A model generated the notes under the pieces. That model saw nothing but the letters and a program-made list of their open reading frames with translations. It did no database searches and had not been told where the DNA came from. Shown one piece after another: positions 8,752-17,831 of a stretch of 64,000 nucleotides of DNA (its first letter is position 1; every line of letters begins with the position of its first letter). Source of the DNA: an uncultured bacterium (GTDB lineage Bacteria; Planctomycetota; UBA1135; GCA-002686595); contig CALJGV010000010.1 in the NCBI GenBank assembly GCA_938075305.1, positions 372,001 to 436,000 on the forward strand, written 5' to 3'. A program made the position numbers and the translations under genes.

Positions 8752-11700
8752 TCAGCCCTGGAAGCCGGACTGGAAGGCGCTCCGTAGGTCCTCGACGCCG
8801 AGGTCCACGAGGGTCTTGCCGGAGACCCCCTTGATGACGAGTCGATCCTTCTTGGAGACCCGCCCGATGGGGGTGGTGGCGATGCCCATCATCTTGGTCT
8901 GGAAGTTGAACTTCTTGCCCGCCTCCACCTCGACCAGGAAGCGCGTGCACGACTCGGAGAAGAGCAGCGTCGCGTCGGGGTCGTAGCCCTCGCCGAACTC
9001 CTCGCGGTCGATGACCGCTAGGTCGATGTCCGCCCCGTGGCCTCCGGCCATGCACATCTCTGCCGCCGCGACGGCGAGGCCTCCCTCGGAGAGGTCGTGG
9101 CAGGCCCGGATCTGACGGAGCTTGGTGGCACCGTGGAGCTTGCGGAGGCAGGTGGGCGCTCGCTCGAGATCCGGGCGAGGCACCCTGCCGCCGTCGAGGC
9201 CGAGCAGGTCCAGCCACTCGGAGCCGCCAAGCTCGGCGTTCGTGACGCCCACCAGGAGCAGCAGGTTGCCCGGCTGCTTGGCGTCCATGGTCACGGCGTT
9301 GGCCACGCTCGGGACCCGGCTCATGGCGGTCACGTACAGGGTCGGGGGGATGGACAGGGTCTCGTCCCCCACGCGGTACTCGTTGTTGAGCGAGTCCTTG
9401 CCGGAGACGAAGGGGGTCCCGTAGGCCATCGCCGCCGAGTAGCACCCGCGGCTCGCGTGCACCAGCGCGCCGAGGCGATCGGGCTTGTCGCAGTTGCCCC
9501 AGGAGAAGTTGTCCAGGATGGCCGTGTGGTCGGGGTCTCCGCCGCAGGCGACGACGTTGCGCATGGCCTCGTCGATAACCGCCTCGGCCATGGCCTCGGG
9601 GTCGAGGACGCCGTACCGGGGGTTGGCCCCGCAGCCCAGGGCGACGCCCTTGCGGGAGTCGGGGAGCGGGCGCAGGACGATGCCGTCGGAGGGGGCGTCG
9701 GCGCGCTCGCCGCTGAGCGGCTTGATGACGCTCATGCCCTGCACCTCGTGGTCGTACTGGCGGATGATCCACTCCTTGCTGGCGATGTTGGGCCGCGCGA
9801 GCAGCGCGAGGAGCGCGGCGTTCCAGGGCTCGTCTGCCCCCTCGAAGGTCCCGGTGTCGCCGGGGCCGGGGCACCCGGGGTCTGCGTGGTCGGGCGCGAT
9901 CCACTCGGCGCGCCGGGTGGGACGGGGCGTGCCCTCGTGGAGGAAGTGCATGGACATGTCACCCACGACCTCCCCCTCGTACCGGAGCACGAGGCGGCCG
10001 GTGTCGGTGTAGGTCCCGATGGCCGAGGCCTCGACCTCCTCGGACTCGAAGACGGCGACGAACTCCTCGAGGTTCTCCGCCGGAACCGCGAAGACCATCC
10101 GCTCCTGGGCCTCGCTGATCCAGATCTCCTCAGGAGTCAGGCCGGGGTACTTGAGGGGGACCTTCTCGAGGTCCACCTCGGCGCCGCACTCGGCGCCCAT
10201 CTCTCCGACGGCGGAGGAGAGGCCGCCTGCGCCGCAGTCGGTGACGGCCCGGTAGAGCTTGAGGTCGCGGGCGCGCAGCAGCCCGTCCAGGACGCGCTTC
10301 TCCATGATCGGGTCCCCGATCTGAACCGCGGCGGCGGAGACCATCTCGCTCTCCTCGGAGAGTTCGATGGAGGAGAAGGTCGCCCCGTGGATCCCGTCGC
10401 GGCCGGTGCGCCCGCCGACGGAGACCACGATGTCGCCGGCGTGGACCTCCTTGGTCGCGCAGTCCCGCGGGATGAGGCCCACGGTCCCCGCGTAGACCAG
10501 CGGGTTGCCGACGTAGCCCTCGTGGAACCACACCCCGCCAGAGACCGTGGGGATGCCCATTCGGTTGCCGTAGTCCCTGACGCCGTCCACCACGCCGCGC
10601 AGGATGCGGCGGGGGTGCATGGAGCCCTTGGGCACGTCCGCATCAGGGAGGTCGGTGGGACCCACGAAGAACGCGTCGGTGTTGGCGATGGGCTTCGCCC
10701 CGAGGCCGACCCCGAGGATGTCGCGGATGACCCCTCCGATGCCGGTACCCGCGCCGCCGTAGGGGTCGATGGCGCTGGGGTGGTTGTGGGTCTCGACCTT
10801 CACCGCGAGGCACCAGCCGCCGCGCTCGGGATCCACGTCCGGCTCGAACTCGACGATGCCGGCGTTGTCGTGGAAGACGCTGACGCACCAGTCCTTGTCG
10901 AGGTCGAAGGTGGCCTTGGCGATGGTGGACTTCAGGAGGTTGTCGATCACCTCACCGTCCATCTCGATCACGCCGCGGAAGGTCTTGTGCTGGCAGTGCT
11001 CGCTCCAGGTCTGCGCGATGGTCTCCAACTCGCAGAGGCTCGGCTCGCGCCCCTCGGCGGCGTAGTGCGCCTGCACCTCCTTCATCTCGGTGAGGTTGAG
11101 GGAGAGGGCACCTTCCGTCGAGAGGCTGACGAGGCCGTCGTCGTCGAGGCCGCCGATCGGGACCTCGACTCGCCCATGGCGCGGCCTCGGATCGGGAGCT
11201 CCGTAGGGCAGTGACTCGGAGCCGATGGAGATGGCCTCGATGACCTCGTTGGCAAGGGCGGCCCGGGCCGCAGCATCCAGCCGACCCGCGTCGGAGCCTT
11301 CCTCGAGTTGGATCTCCCAGGCCCGGAACGTGCTGACGACGCCCCGGCTCTCGGGGGCCAGCATCCCGTCGTCCCGGAGGGCGTCCTCGAGGGTCTGCGC
11401 GACCGGGTCCATCACCCCGGCCTTGCGAGCCACGAGGATCCGGTGGCATCCGGGGGAGGCCATGGGCTCCGACCTCGGCGCGGTGACCCGTGCGTCGTCC
11501 ACCACGGGGTCCACGAGGAACTCCTTCATGGCCCGCTCACGGGCCGCGTCGTCCAGGCTCGGCGGCAGCAGATAGCCGCGCCCCAGTCGGACCTGGCGGA
11601 CCCCCTGGAGGCCGAGTTCGGTCAGGGCCGCCTGCGCGTGGACGCCCTCGGGGTCATCCACGCCGTCGCGACGAAACACCTCGATGCGCCAGGCGTCGGG

Positions 11701-11766
11701 GAGGGGCGAGCTGCTGACGGAACCGGCGGCGCCGGACCCAGGAGAGGCCATTTCGGTGGAAGTCAT
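8752..11766 (-). CDS. purL: Phosphoribosylformylglycinamidine synthase, PurS-PurL fusion
   Basis: 1004 aa, against about 740 for stand-alone small PurL. The first ~180 residues hold two PurS-like units (first: RIEVFRRDGVDDPEG with LGRGYLL; second begins HRILVARKAG). The AIRS-type synthase follows, with the hinge SEHCQHKTFRG, VETHNHPSAIDPYGGAGTG and ISEAQERM. There is no glutaminase domain, so ammonia should come from a separate PurQ. It makes FGAM from FGAR, ATP and glutamine-derived ammonia in purine synthesis. Single-gene unit, divergent from accA. ATG 11766 is the only good start; its ribosome-binding site is weak. Confidence 0.95.
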   Translation of the reverse strand: MTSTEMASPGSGAAGSVSSSPLPDAWRIEVFRRDGVDDPEGVHAQAALTELGLQGVRQVRLGRGYLLPPSLDDAARERAMKEFLVDPVVDDARVTAPRSEPMASPGCHRILVARKAGVMDPVAQTLEDALRDDGMLAPESRGVVSTFRAWEIQLEEGSDAGRLDAAARAALANEVIEAISIGSESLPYGAPDPRPRHGRVEVPIGGLDDDGLVSLSTEGALSLNLTEMKEVQAHYAAEGREPSLCELETIAQTWSEHCQHKTFRGVIEMDGEVIDNLLKSTIAKATFDLDKDWCVSVFHDNAGIVEFEPDVDPERGGWCLAVKVETHNHPSAIDPYGGAGTGIGGVIRDILGVGLGAKPIANTDAFFVGPTDLPDADVPKGSMHPRRILRGVVDGVRDYGNRMGIPTVSGGVWFHEGYVGNPLVYAGTVGLIPRDCATKEVHAGDIVVSVGGRTGRDGIHGATFSSIELSEESEMVSAAAVQIGDPIMEKRVLDGLLRARDLKLYRAVTDCGAGGLSSAVGEMGAECGAEVDLEKVPLKYPGLTPEEIWISEAQERMVFAVPAENLEEFVAVFESEEVEASAIGTYTDTGRLVLRYEGEVVGDMSMHFLHEGTPRPTRRAEWIAPDHADPGCPGPGDTGTFEGADEPWNAALLALLARPNIASKEWIIRQYDHEVQGMSVIKPLSGERADAPSDGIVLRPLPDSRKGVALGCGANPRYGVLDPEAMAEAVIDEAMRNVVACGGDPDHTAILDNFSWGNCDKPDRLGALVHASRGCYSAAMAYGTPFVSGKDSLNNEYRVGDETLSIPPTLYVTAMSRVPSVANAVTMDAKQPGNLLLLVGVTNAELGGSEWLDLLGLDGGRVPRPDLERAPTCLRKLHGATKLRQIRACHDLSEGGLAVAAAEMCMAGGHGADIDLAVIDREEFGEGYDPDATLLFSESCTRFLVEVEAGKKFNFQTKMMGIATTPIGRVSKKDRLVIKGVSGKTLVDLGVEDLRSAFQSGFQG

Positions 11767-11929
11767 GGGGGGCTCGGCGGGGCTCCGACGGCCTCAATGG
11801 ATGGGCCGGCCGCTCGCCGGGGCCCGATGGTAGTGCTGGAGACCGCCAGAAGGAACGAGCCTCTTGCTTGCCCGCGGGGGATCAGGCGGGGAGGATATGC
11901 CCCGAGCCGCCCCGGCGGCCAGATCAGCC

Positions 11930-12922
11930 ATGTCGACGGAAGAGAAGACAAGAGAACCGGCAGGGCTCCCCTTCGAGCGAGACATCCAGGAGATGGAGCG
12001 CAAGCTGGTGGAGCTCGAGGAGCAGGCCGGGGAGGACCTCGACATCACGGACGAGGTCCGGGCGCTCCGCTCCAAGCTCAAGGAGAAGCTGGTGGAGACC
12101 TACGCCGGCTTGTCCGCCTGGGACCAGGTCACCGTGGCCAGGCACCCGGATCGGCCTGTCACAGGCGATTACGTGGCGGGGGCCTTCGACGAGTTCATCG
12201 AGCTCCACGGGGACAAGCAGTTCGGGGATGATCCCGCCATCATCACGGGCCTGGGGCGCATCGGCGACCGCCGCTTCATGCTCGTCGGCCACCGCAAGGG
12301 CCGCACCACCAAGGAGCGGCTCCGCTGCAACTTCGGCTGCGCGCACCCCGAGGGCTACCGCAAGGCCCTGCGCAAGATGCAGCTGGCCGAGCGCATGGGG
12401 CTCCCGATCGTCACCATGATCAACACGCCTGGGGCCTATCCGGGCATCGGGGCCGAGGAGCGAGGTCAGGCCGCGGCCATCGCCGAGAACATCCTCAAGA
12501 TGTTCGAGCTCAAGGTCCCCGTGGTCTCCTACGTCATCGGCGAGGGGGGCTCTGGCGGAGCCCTCGGCATCGGTATCGCCGACCGCGTGCTGATGCTCCA
12601 GTACGCCTACTACTCGGTCATCTCCCCGGAGGGCTGCGCTGCGATCCTCTGGAAGGACGGGGCGCGCTCGCCCGAGGCCGCGGAGGCCCTCGGCCTGACC
12701 GCGACCATCCTCAAGGACCTGGGGATCATCGACGGCGTCGTCGAGGAGCCTCTGGGCGGCGCCCATCGGGACGCAGACGTGATGATTCGCTCCATGCGTG
12801 ACTCCATCGTGGAGCAGCTGGCGTCCCTGGACGGGATCGGTGGGGAGGCCCTGGTGGCCGGCCGCCGGGAGAAGTTCCGGCACATCGGTTCGATCGACGG
12901 GCGCTTCCCGTCCCTGGTCTGA
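11930..12922 (+). CDS. accA: Acetyl-CoA carboxylase carboxyltransferase subunit alpha
   Basis: 330 aa, normal for AccA. The N-terminal helices (ERDIQEMERKLVELE) are followed by the crotonase-fold core with FIELHGDKQFGDDPAI, PGAYPGIGAEERGQ, GEGGSGGALGIG and ISPEGCAAILWKD. It forms the carboxyltransferase with AccD, transferring CO2 from carboxybiotin to acetyl-CoA for fatty acid synthesis. accD is not in the window. ATG 11930 matches the usual N-terminus. An ATG at 11897 directly behind GGGGAGG is an alternative, but its spacing is too short. Confidence 0.95.
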   Translation: MSTEEKTREPAGLPFERDIQEMERKLVELEEQAGEDLDITDEVRALRSKLKEKLVETYAGLSAWDQVTVARHPDRPVTGDYVAGAFDEFIELHGDKQFGDDPAIITGLGRIGDRRFMLVGHRKGRTTKERLRCNFGCAHPEGYRKALRKMQLAERMGLPIVTMINTPGAYPGIGAEERGQAAAIAENILKMFELKVPVVSYVIGEGGSGGALGIGIADRVLMLQYAYYSVISPEGCAAILWKDGARSPEAAEALGLTATILKDLGIIDGVVEEPLGGAHRDADVMIRSMRDSIVEQLASLDGIGGEALVAGRREKFRHIGSIDGRFPSLV

Positions 12923-13135
12923 GGGCGGGCCTCTCCTGCGAAGCGCGTCTCCGATGATCGCCTGGTGGATCAAAGCGGGACGGGGCCTTCTGGAGACAGG
13001 CGCCAACGTCGCCGGTGACGGGCCGTACCTCCGCGCGTGCGAGCCTCCTCACTCCGACAGCCGCGGCGCGGCCACGCCCTTACCTATCCTCAGTCTCGGG
13101 TGGATGAACCGGGAGCGCGAGCGGAGGAGGGCCAG

Positions 13136-13888
13136 ATGAAGGGAGACAAAGGGGCGAGCGAGGGAGCGGAGGAGGCCCGGCGGGAGGCTGCCAGGCTCGA
13201 TCACGCCCTGGTCCGCCGGGCTCAGGGGGCCGACGAGGAGGCGTTCGCCGAGCTCGTGCGGCGCCATCAGGGGCGGGCATATCGGGTCGCGCGGAACCTT
13301 GTCCCCTCCGATGAAGACGCCCAAGACATCGCCCAGGAGGCCTTCCTCCGGGTCTTCCGGAACCTCGAGCGCTTCAACTTCGATCACGAGTTCACGACGT
13401 GGCTGTACCGCATCGTGACCAACCTCTGCATCGACTTCCTGCGCAAGCGCCGCGTGGCGGTCTCGGTCTCCAGGGGTAAGGAGGGAGACGATGGCGAGGA
13501 GTCGGCCCTCGACCTGGTGGACCAGAGTGAGCCGGCCCCGTGGGAGTACGCCGAGGCGGCCGAGACGGCCTCCGAGGTGCATGAGGTCCTCGCCTCCCTC
13601 GCGCCCCATTTCCAGAGCGTCCTGACGCTCCGGGAGATCGAGGGGCTGGGCTGTCCCGAGATCGCCGAGATCGTGGGGGCCACCCACGTGACCGTGCGTT
13701 GGCGACTGCACCGCGGTCGCAAGCTCTTCCAAGAGGAGTGGGAGCGGCGGGCCAGGATGCGTCAGCAGGGCGCAGCGAGTCTCATTCAGAGCGGGGCGGC
13801 CGAAGGAGCCGAGGTCCCCGCGCCAACGTCAGACCACGAGCACCGTAGTGATGGTGCGAGAAACCGCGAAGAGGGCACGCGATCATGA
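13136..13888 (+). CDS. ECF-type RNA polymerase sigma factor (RpoE-like)
   Basis: 250 aa. Sigma region 2 spans about 36-107 (EEAFAELVRRHQGRAYRVA, AQDIAQEAFLRVFRNL, the -10-binding TTWLYRIVTNLCIDFLRK). Region 4 spans about 145-195 (ASLAPHFQSVLTLREIEGL, then HVTVRWRLHRGRKLF). The start is set by GGAGGAGG at 13123-13130, five bases before the ATG. A charged tail of about 50 residues follows region 4. It overlaps the anti-sigma-like gene by 4 bases, so the two are translationally coupled. The signal and regulon are unknown. Confidence 0.93.
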   Translation: MKGDKGASEGAEEARREAARLDHALVRRAQGADEEAFAELVRRHQGRAYRVARNLVPSDEDAQDIAQEAFLRVFRNLERFNFDHEFTTWLYRIVTNLCIDFLRKRRVAVSVSRGKEGDDGEESALDLVDQSEPAPWEYAEAAETASEVHEVLASLAPHFQSVLTLREIEGLGCPEIAEIVGATHVTVRWRLHRGRKLFQEEWERRARMRQQGAASLIQSGAAEGAEVPAPTSDHEHRSDGARNREEGTRS

Positions 13889-14535
13889 GACAAGGCAGCG
13901 ATGGAAACGATGGACGGACTGGCGAAGACCAGTCCTTTCGGACCCGTGAGGAGTTCGAGTCGTCCCTCCCGCTCTTCGTCGGCGGTGATCTCGACCCTGC
14001 GGATGAGCGAGCGGTCGAGGGGTGGCTTGTGCAGCACCCCGAGGACCAGGGATTGTTGGACGCTGCCGAGCGGGCCCGGGACGTGTTGAAGGAGCACGGC
14101 CAGCGGGTTCGCTCGGCGGAGGTCCCTGACCTCTGGCCGGGGGTGCGTCGCACCCTCGGCGAGGTCGGGGTCCTCTCGGCTCAACCTGCCCAGCGTCATG
14201 GCTCCTCGCTGCTCAGCTGGAGCCGAGGCTTCGCGGCGGCTGCCGCCCTGGCCGTGGCCACGGGGATCGGCTTCGTGATGAGCGGCCCTGGCCCCGGCGG
14301 CGAGCCCGCCGTGGAGCCGGCCGGGCTGGAGCCCCTCGCTGCGGGGCGCTACGGGGCCGAGGCCGAGGTCGAACTGGTGGGGAGCCGCCGTCAGGGGGCG
14401 CCTTTGCGGCGGTCCGGGCCCGGCGAAGAGCACCTGATCGACGAGGCACCGCTCGTGCCCCTGTGGCAGGTGCTTCCCGTCGGTCGCCCCGCCGGAGGCC
14501 CCTCGAGCCCTCAGCTCGCGAGCGACCGTCGGTGA
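13885..14535 (+). CDS. Anti-sigma-factor-like single-pass membrane protein
   Basis: 216 aa. Residues 22-70 match the anti-sigma fold (LPLFVGGDLDPADERAVEGWL), but the CxxC zinc ligands are replaced: HPED stands where CPEC would normally be. A single membrane helix is at about 112-130 (SRGFAAAAALAVATGIGFVM), followed by a Pro/Gly-rich extracytoplasmic tail with no recognised domain. The ATGA overlap with the ECF gene supports a cognate pair. Inference: it holds the sigma factor at the membrane until an envelope signal arrives, without using zinc. Confidence 0.75.
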   Translation: MRQGSDGNDGRTGEDQSFRTREEFESSLPLFVGGDLDPADERAVEGWLVQHPEDQGLLDAAERARDVLKEHGQRVRSAEVPDLWPGVRRTLGEVGVLSAQPAQRHGSSLLSWSRGFAAAAALAVATGIGFVMSGPGPGGEPAVEPAGLEPLAAGRYGAEAEVELVGSRRQGAPLRRSGPGEEHLIDEAPLVPLWQVLPVGRPAGGPSSPQLASDRR

Positions 14536-14543
14536 CCGGCTGG

Positions 14544-14562
14544 CTCGGCGCTGAACGCCGAG
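14544..14562. terminator. Hairpin between convergent genes
   Basis: CTCGGCG (14544-14550) pairs with CGCCGAG (14556-14562) around a CTGAA loop, and flanking GGCTG/CAGCC can extend the stem. There is no T-run, but its place between two convergent genes fits a bidirectional terminator. Confidence 0.5.
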
Positions 14563-14566
14563 CGGA

Positions 14567-15616
14567 TCAGCCCTGGTTCGAGGTGGCGATCGCCCGGTCG
14601 CAGCGTTCCATGAAGTCGTAGGCCTTGCGGATGTCGGGATCCTCGAAGCTCGCGGTGCGAGCCCGGAGCTCGATGAAGCGCTCGATGGCCGTCCGCGCCT
14701 TGACGAACTCGCCGAGGTCGAAGAGCAGCTGCGCCTTGAGGCTGTGGGCTTCGGGGAGGTCTGGCTGCAGGATGAGGATCTCGTCGAACTCGCTCACAGC
14801 ATCGTTGAACCGGCCGAGCTCCTCGAGGAGGAACGCGATGTGGAGTCGGGTCTTCACCTCGAACTCGCGGTTGGAGCGCTGGTTCTCGAAGAGCCGGGTC
14901 TCGTCCTCGGCGCTCAGGCCCTCGTCCTCCAGCTGGATCATCACGAGGCGCTGGGAGCTGCGGATGGAGTCGATCAGCTCCCGCCCGTAGGCGATGCTCT
15001 CGTCCATCTCGCCGAGGAGTGCCGTGGTGCGTACGAGGCCGCCCAGCGACTGGGGCTCGCCGGACCAGATCTCCCTGGAGCGGAGGAAGTGGTCCTTGGC
15101 CTCGGCCCACAGGCGTCGCGCCTCCCGGTCCAGCTCCGCGGCCCGCTCCATCCGGTCGGGGGACTCCGTCGGGCGGCTGCCGTCCCGGACGCCCGACGCG
15201 GCCTCGTCGTAGAGCACGCCCGCCCGCTCGACCGCCGCGCCCCAGAACATCAGCACCCGGTAGTCGTCCTTCTCGGGGATCGACTCGAAGATCTGGATCG
15301 CCGCCTGGATGTCCGCGGAGCTCCCCTGGAGCAGCTTGCACTGCCCGTAGATGAGCAGGAAGCGCGAGTTCTTCGGGTCGATCTCGAGTGCGCGTCGGGC
15401 CTGGTCCTCGGCGCGCGCGAGCTCCCCGAGCTCGATGTACCGAAGCGCGTTCTCGAAGATCATCCCGAGCTTCTCCTTATCGGTCAGCTCGGGTCGCCCG
15501 TCCTCGGTCTCCCTCGTCGAGCTGCAAGACACGAGGCTGGCGCCCAGGGTGGCGCCCAGGGCGAGGGCGAGGCCGGCGGTCAGTCGCTGGAGAGGGCGGT
15601 GGGGGCTTTGGAACAT
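14567..15616 (-). CDS. TPR-containing lipoprotein
   Basis: 349 aa. A signal peptide ends in a lipobox LVSC with the lipidated Cys at residue 31. TPR-like helical pairs follow at about 50-90 (ALRYIELGELARAEDQARRALEIDP) and 255-320 (EELGRFNDAVSEFDEILILQPD, HSLKAQLLFDLGEFVKA). No enzymatic motif. Probably a scaffold on the periplasmic face of a membrane, of the kind used in secretion or envelope assembly. It follows rqcH by 6 bases, so the two are probably co-transcribed, although no functional link is obvious. Confidence 0.85.
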   Translation of the reverse strand: MFQSPHRPLQRLTAGLALALGATLGASLVSCSSTRETEDGRPELTDKEKLGMIFENALRYIELGELARAEDQARRALEIDPKNSRFLLIYGQCKLLQGSSADIQAAIQIFESIPEKDDYRVLMFWGAAVERAGVLYDEAASGVRDGSRPTESPDRMERAAELDREARRLWAEAKDHFLRSREIWSGEPQSLGGLVRTTALLGEMDESIAYGRELIDSIRSSQRLVMIQLEDEGLSAEDETRLFENQRSNREFEVKTRLHIAFLLEELGRFNDAVSEFDEILILQPDLPEAHSLKAQLLFDLGEFVKARTAIERFIELRARTASFEDPDIRKAYDFMERCDRAIATSNQG

Positions 15617-15622
15617 CAGGGG

Positions 15623-17167
15623 TCAGGACGGGGTCGGGGGCTCGTGGGCTCCGCGCAATAGTGCATCGAGCCGCTCCTGTTGCATACGAACCTCCAGGAT
15701 CCGTCCGCCCGAGAGCGCTACCAGTCCCGGCTTCGCCCCCTTGGGCTTGTGGATGTGCTTGCGCTGGGCGACGTGGACGGGAGCGCGGTCGGTCCCGCGG
15801 ATGGGGGAGAAGTGGATCGCGAGGTGCGCCGCGTCCAGCACCTCCTCGTGATCCGGCTCCTTGCCTTTCGGGGTGCACAGCACCACGTGGCTCCCCGGGC
15901 AGTCCGCGGTGTGGAGCCAGTAATCCGACCCGCGGGCCAGGCGGATCGTCAGGGTGTCGTTGTCCTTGGACGTGCGCCCCACGCGGATCTCGGACCCGTG
16001 GGTGCCGATGAAGGAGCGGTAGGGCTTGCGGGGCGCCGGTGCCTTGCGCCTGCGAACGTCGGCCACCTGCCGCGGGTCGAGGAGCCCCGCCTCGACGGCC
16101 TCTAGGTCGAGCTCCGCGGCGTCGACCTCGCGGTCCTCGGCCCGCTCGGCCAGAGCCTCGAGGGCGCCCATGCGGGCGCGGGCTCGCTCCAACTCCTCGC
16201 CGACGGTCGCGCGGGCCCGCTCGAGCTTGTGGAACCGGTCGAAGAGCTTCTGGACGTTCTCCGTCGGGGAGAGCTTGGGGTCGAGCTCGATGGTCCGCTC
16301 GGGGGCGCCCTCGCAGAACCAGTCCTGGAGTCGAACCTCGCGGTCCCCGCGCTTGACGGAGCCCAGGGCCGACTTGAGGAGGTCCCCGTCCATGCGAAGC
16401 CGCTCCGCGCCGTCAGCGGCGCTCGCCTTGGCCTCGAGTCCGTTCAGGAGCGCGCGGGTCCGGGCGATCCTGCGCTTCACCCGCTGGCGCAGGGTGCGCC
16501 GGGCGTCCGCGTCATGGGCCTCGGCCGCGGCGGACCCGAGGTTGCACTCCACGGCCCACGAGAGGGGCGCGCGGTCCTTGACCTTGCCTGGCGGCTGGTC
16601 CTCGGGGGTGCCGAAGGACTCGAGGATACCGACGGAGGAGGGGGGCGGCGGCTTGCCGGCTCCGGGTGCCTCCCAGGGGCTGCCCACGGCGAGCCGCGGC
16701 GCCTTCCCTCCCTTGGCGGGGGGCTCGGCCGCCATGGCGAGGACCTGGTCCCCTGCGCCGAGAAGGACCAGGTTGGCCCGTCGCCCGAAGAGCTCGACCA
16801 CCAGCGCGCGTCGGCCCTCGTCGCCCCGCAGTTCCACCAGCACCATTCGGTCGCCGCGCACGGGCGAGATGGAGCGCAGCGTGGCGCCGACGAGGTCGGC
16901 GGTGAGCCTCTGGAAGAAGGGGCCGACTGGGCCGTCGTGTCGCTGGAGCCGGCCTTGCTGGAGGTGGAGCCGCGGCGCGCTGGGGTCCGCGGCGAGCCGA
17001 AGCCGGAGCACGGCGGGGCCGTCCTCGTCGCCAGCGCCCGCCGGCGGCTCGAGAATGAGCAGGACGTCCCGGGGAGGGAACCCCTGGACGTCCTTGACCG
17101 TCCAGCCCGCAAGGAGCGGCTGGAGCTCGTCGCACAGCTCGGCGACGTGGTGAGCCGTGAGGCTCAC
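15623..17167 (-). CDS. rqcH: NFACT-family ribosome-quality-control protein RqcH
   Basis: 514 aa from GTG 17167. The NFACT-N domain begins with SLTAHHVAELCDELQ and keeps the Asp106-Arg107 pair (GDRM) needed for activity in the family. A helical coiled coil (about 250-390) is followed by NFACT-R near the C-terminus (GSDYWLHTADCPGSHVVL). Known role: binds split 60S-like 50S subunits carrying stalled peptidyl-tRNA and adds alanine tails. The longer frame to 17272 would overlap ndk by 85 bases and adds nothing like the family, so the GTG 20 bases after the ndk stop is preferred. Confidence 0.88.
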   Translation of the reverse strand: MSLTAHHVAELCDELQPLLAGWTVKDVQGFPPRDVLLILEPPAGAGDEDGPAVLRLRLAADPSAPRLHLQQGRLQRHDGPVGPFFQRLTADLVGATLRSISPVRGDRMVLVELRGDEGRRALVVELFGRRANLVLLGAGDQVLAMAAEPPAKGGKAPRLAVGSPWEAPGAGKPPPPSSVGILESFGTPEDQPPGKVKDRAPLSWAVECNLGSAAAEAHDADARRTLRQRVKRRIARTRALLNGLEAKASAADGAERLRMDGDLLKSALGSVKRGDREVRLQDWFCEGAPERTIELDPKLSPTENVQKLFDRFHKLERARATVGEELERARARMGALEALAERAEDREVDAAELDLEAVEAGLLDPRQVADVRRRKAPAPRKPYRSFIGTHGSEIRVGRTSKDNDTLTIRLARGSDYWLHTADCPGSHVVLCTPKGKEPDHEEVLDAAHLAIHFSPIRGTDRAPVHVAQRKHIHKPKGAKPGLVALSGGRILEVRMQQERLDALLRGAHEPPTPS

Positions 17168-17187
17168 GGCCTTGGGGCGCGGCTCGC

Positions 17188-17658
17188 TCAGGCGAGCTCC
17201 TCCTTCACGGAGTAGCGCCACTCGAGGTCCGACGGGGTCCAGTCGGAGAGCTCCGCCGAGTCGGCGAACCACAGCCCGAGCTCGAACTTGGCGGTGTCCT
17301 CACCGTCCGAGGCGTGGACGAGGTTGTTGGAGAAGCTCATGCCGAAGTCGCCGCGGATGGTGCCCGGGGCGGCCTCGCGAGCGTTCGTCTTGCCGACGAG
17401 GGTGCGGACCACCGTGATGGCGTCCTTGCCCTCGAGGGCGATGGCGACCACGGGGCCGGAGGACATGAAGTCGACGAGGTTCGGGTAGAAGGGGCGCTCC
17501 TTGTGGACCTCGTAGTGCTGCTCGAGCACGGACCGGTCGAAGGTCCGCATCTTCAGGCCGACGATGCTGAGGCCCTTGGCCTCGAAACGAGAGAGGATCG
17601 AGCCCACGAGGCCGCGCTGGACGGCATCGGGCTTGAGAAGGACGAGCGTGCGCTCCAC
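17188..17658 (-). CDS. ndk: Nucleoside diphosphate kinase
   Basis: 156 aa, slightly longer than the usual 140-150. It starts TLVLLKPDAVQRGLVG and carries the phosphohistidine His115 in NNLVHASDGED, with the family's GTIRGDFG just before it. It transfers the gamma phosphate between nucleoside triphosphates and diphosphates through phospho-His in the cytoplasm. It is first in a minus-strand run with rqcH and a TPR lipoprotein, and divergent from the ATP synthase operon. Confidence 0.97.
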   Translation of the reverse strand: MERTLVLLKPDAVQRGLVGSILSRFEAKGLSIVGLKMRTFDRSVLEQHYEVHKERPFYPNLVDFMSSGPVVAIALEGKDAITVVRTLVGKTNAREAAPGTIRGDFGMSFSNNLVHASDGEDTAKFELGLWFADSAELSDWTPSDLEWRYSVKEELA

Positions 17659-17769
17659 GACGGATCTCCGGAGGTATCAGGGTCTCGGATGGGTCTTCCC
17701 GACTCCCGCGGCTGGGGCGCGAGATGGCGATCGGGCGCGAGAGGATAGCGACCCTGGTGCCCCGGGCGG

Positions 17770-17797
17770 GGCCCCGAGTGGGGTGGGGCCGCTTTTT
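17770..17797 (+). terminator. Hairpin with T-tract upstream of the atp promoter
   Basis: GGCCCC (17770-17775) pairs with GGGGCC (17785-17790), followed by GC and five T. It lies in the 374-base divergent region between ndk and atpZ, ahead of the likely atp promoter, with no plus-strand gene to its left. It may insulate the atp operon from antisense transcription through ndk. Apart from this and the promoter, I see nothing else in that gap. Confidence 0.4.
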
Positions 17798-17831
17798 CTT
17801 CCTGGGGCCGAGGATTCGGGCTTTCGTCTGG

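Noticed and set aside
9037..11214. 725-codon plus-strand frame opposite purL
   Set aside because: Composition is Val/Gly/Ala/Asp repetitive with no domain, and it mirrors the strong PurL frame. It is an antisense shadow of GC-rich coding DNA.
17168..17272. Longer rqcH start overlapping ndk
   Set aside because: It would overlap ndk by 85 bases and adds residues with no similarity to NFACT proteins.
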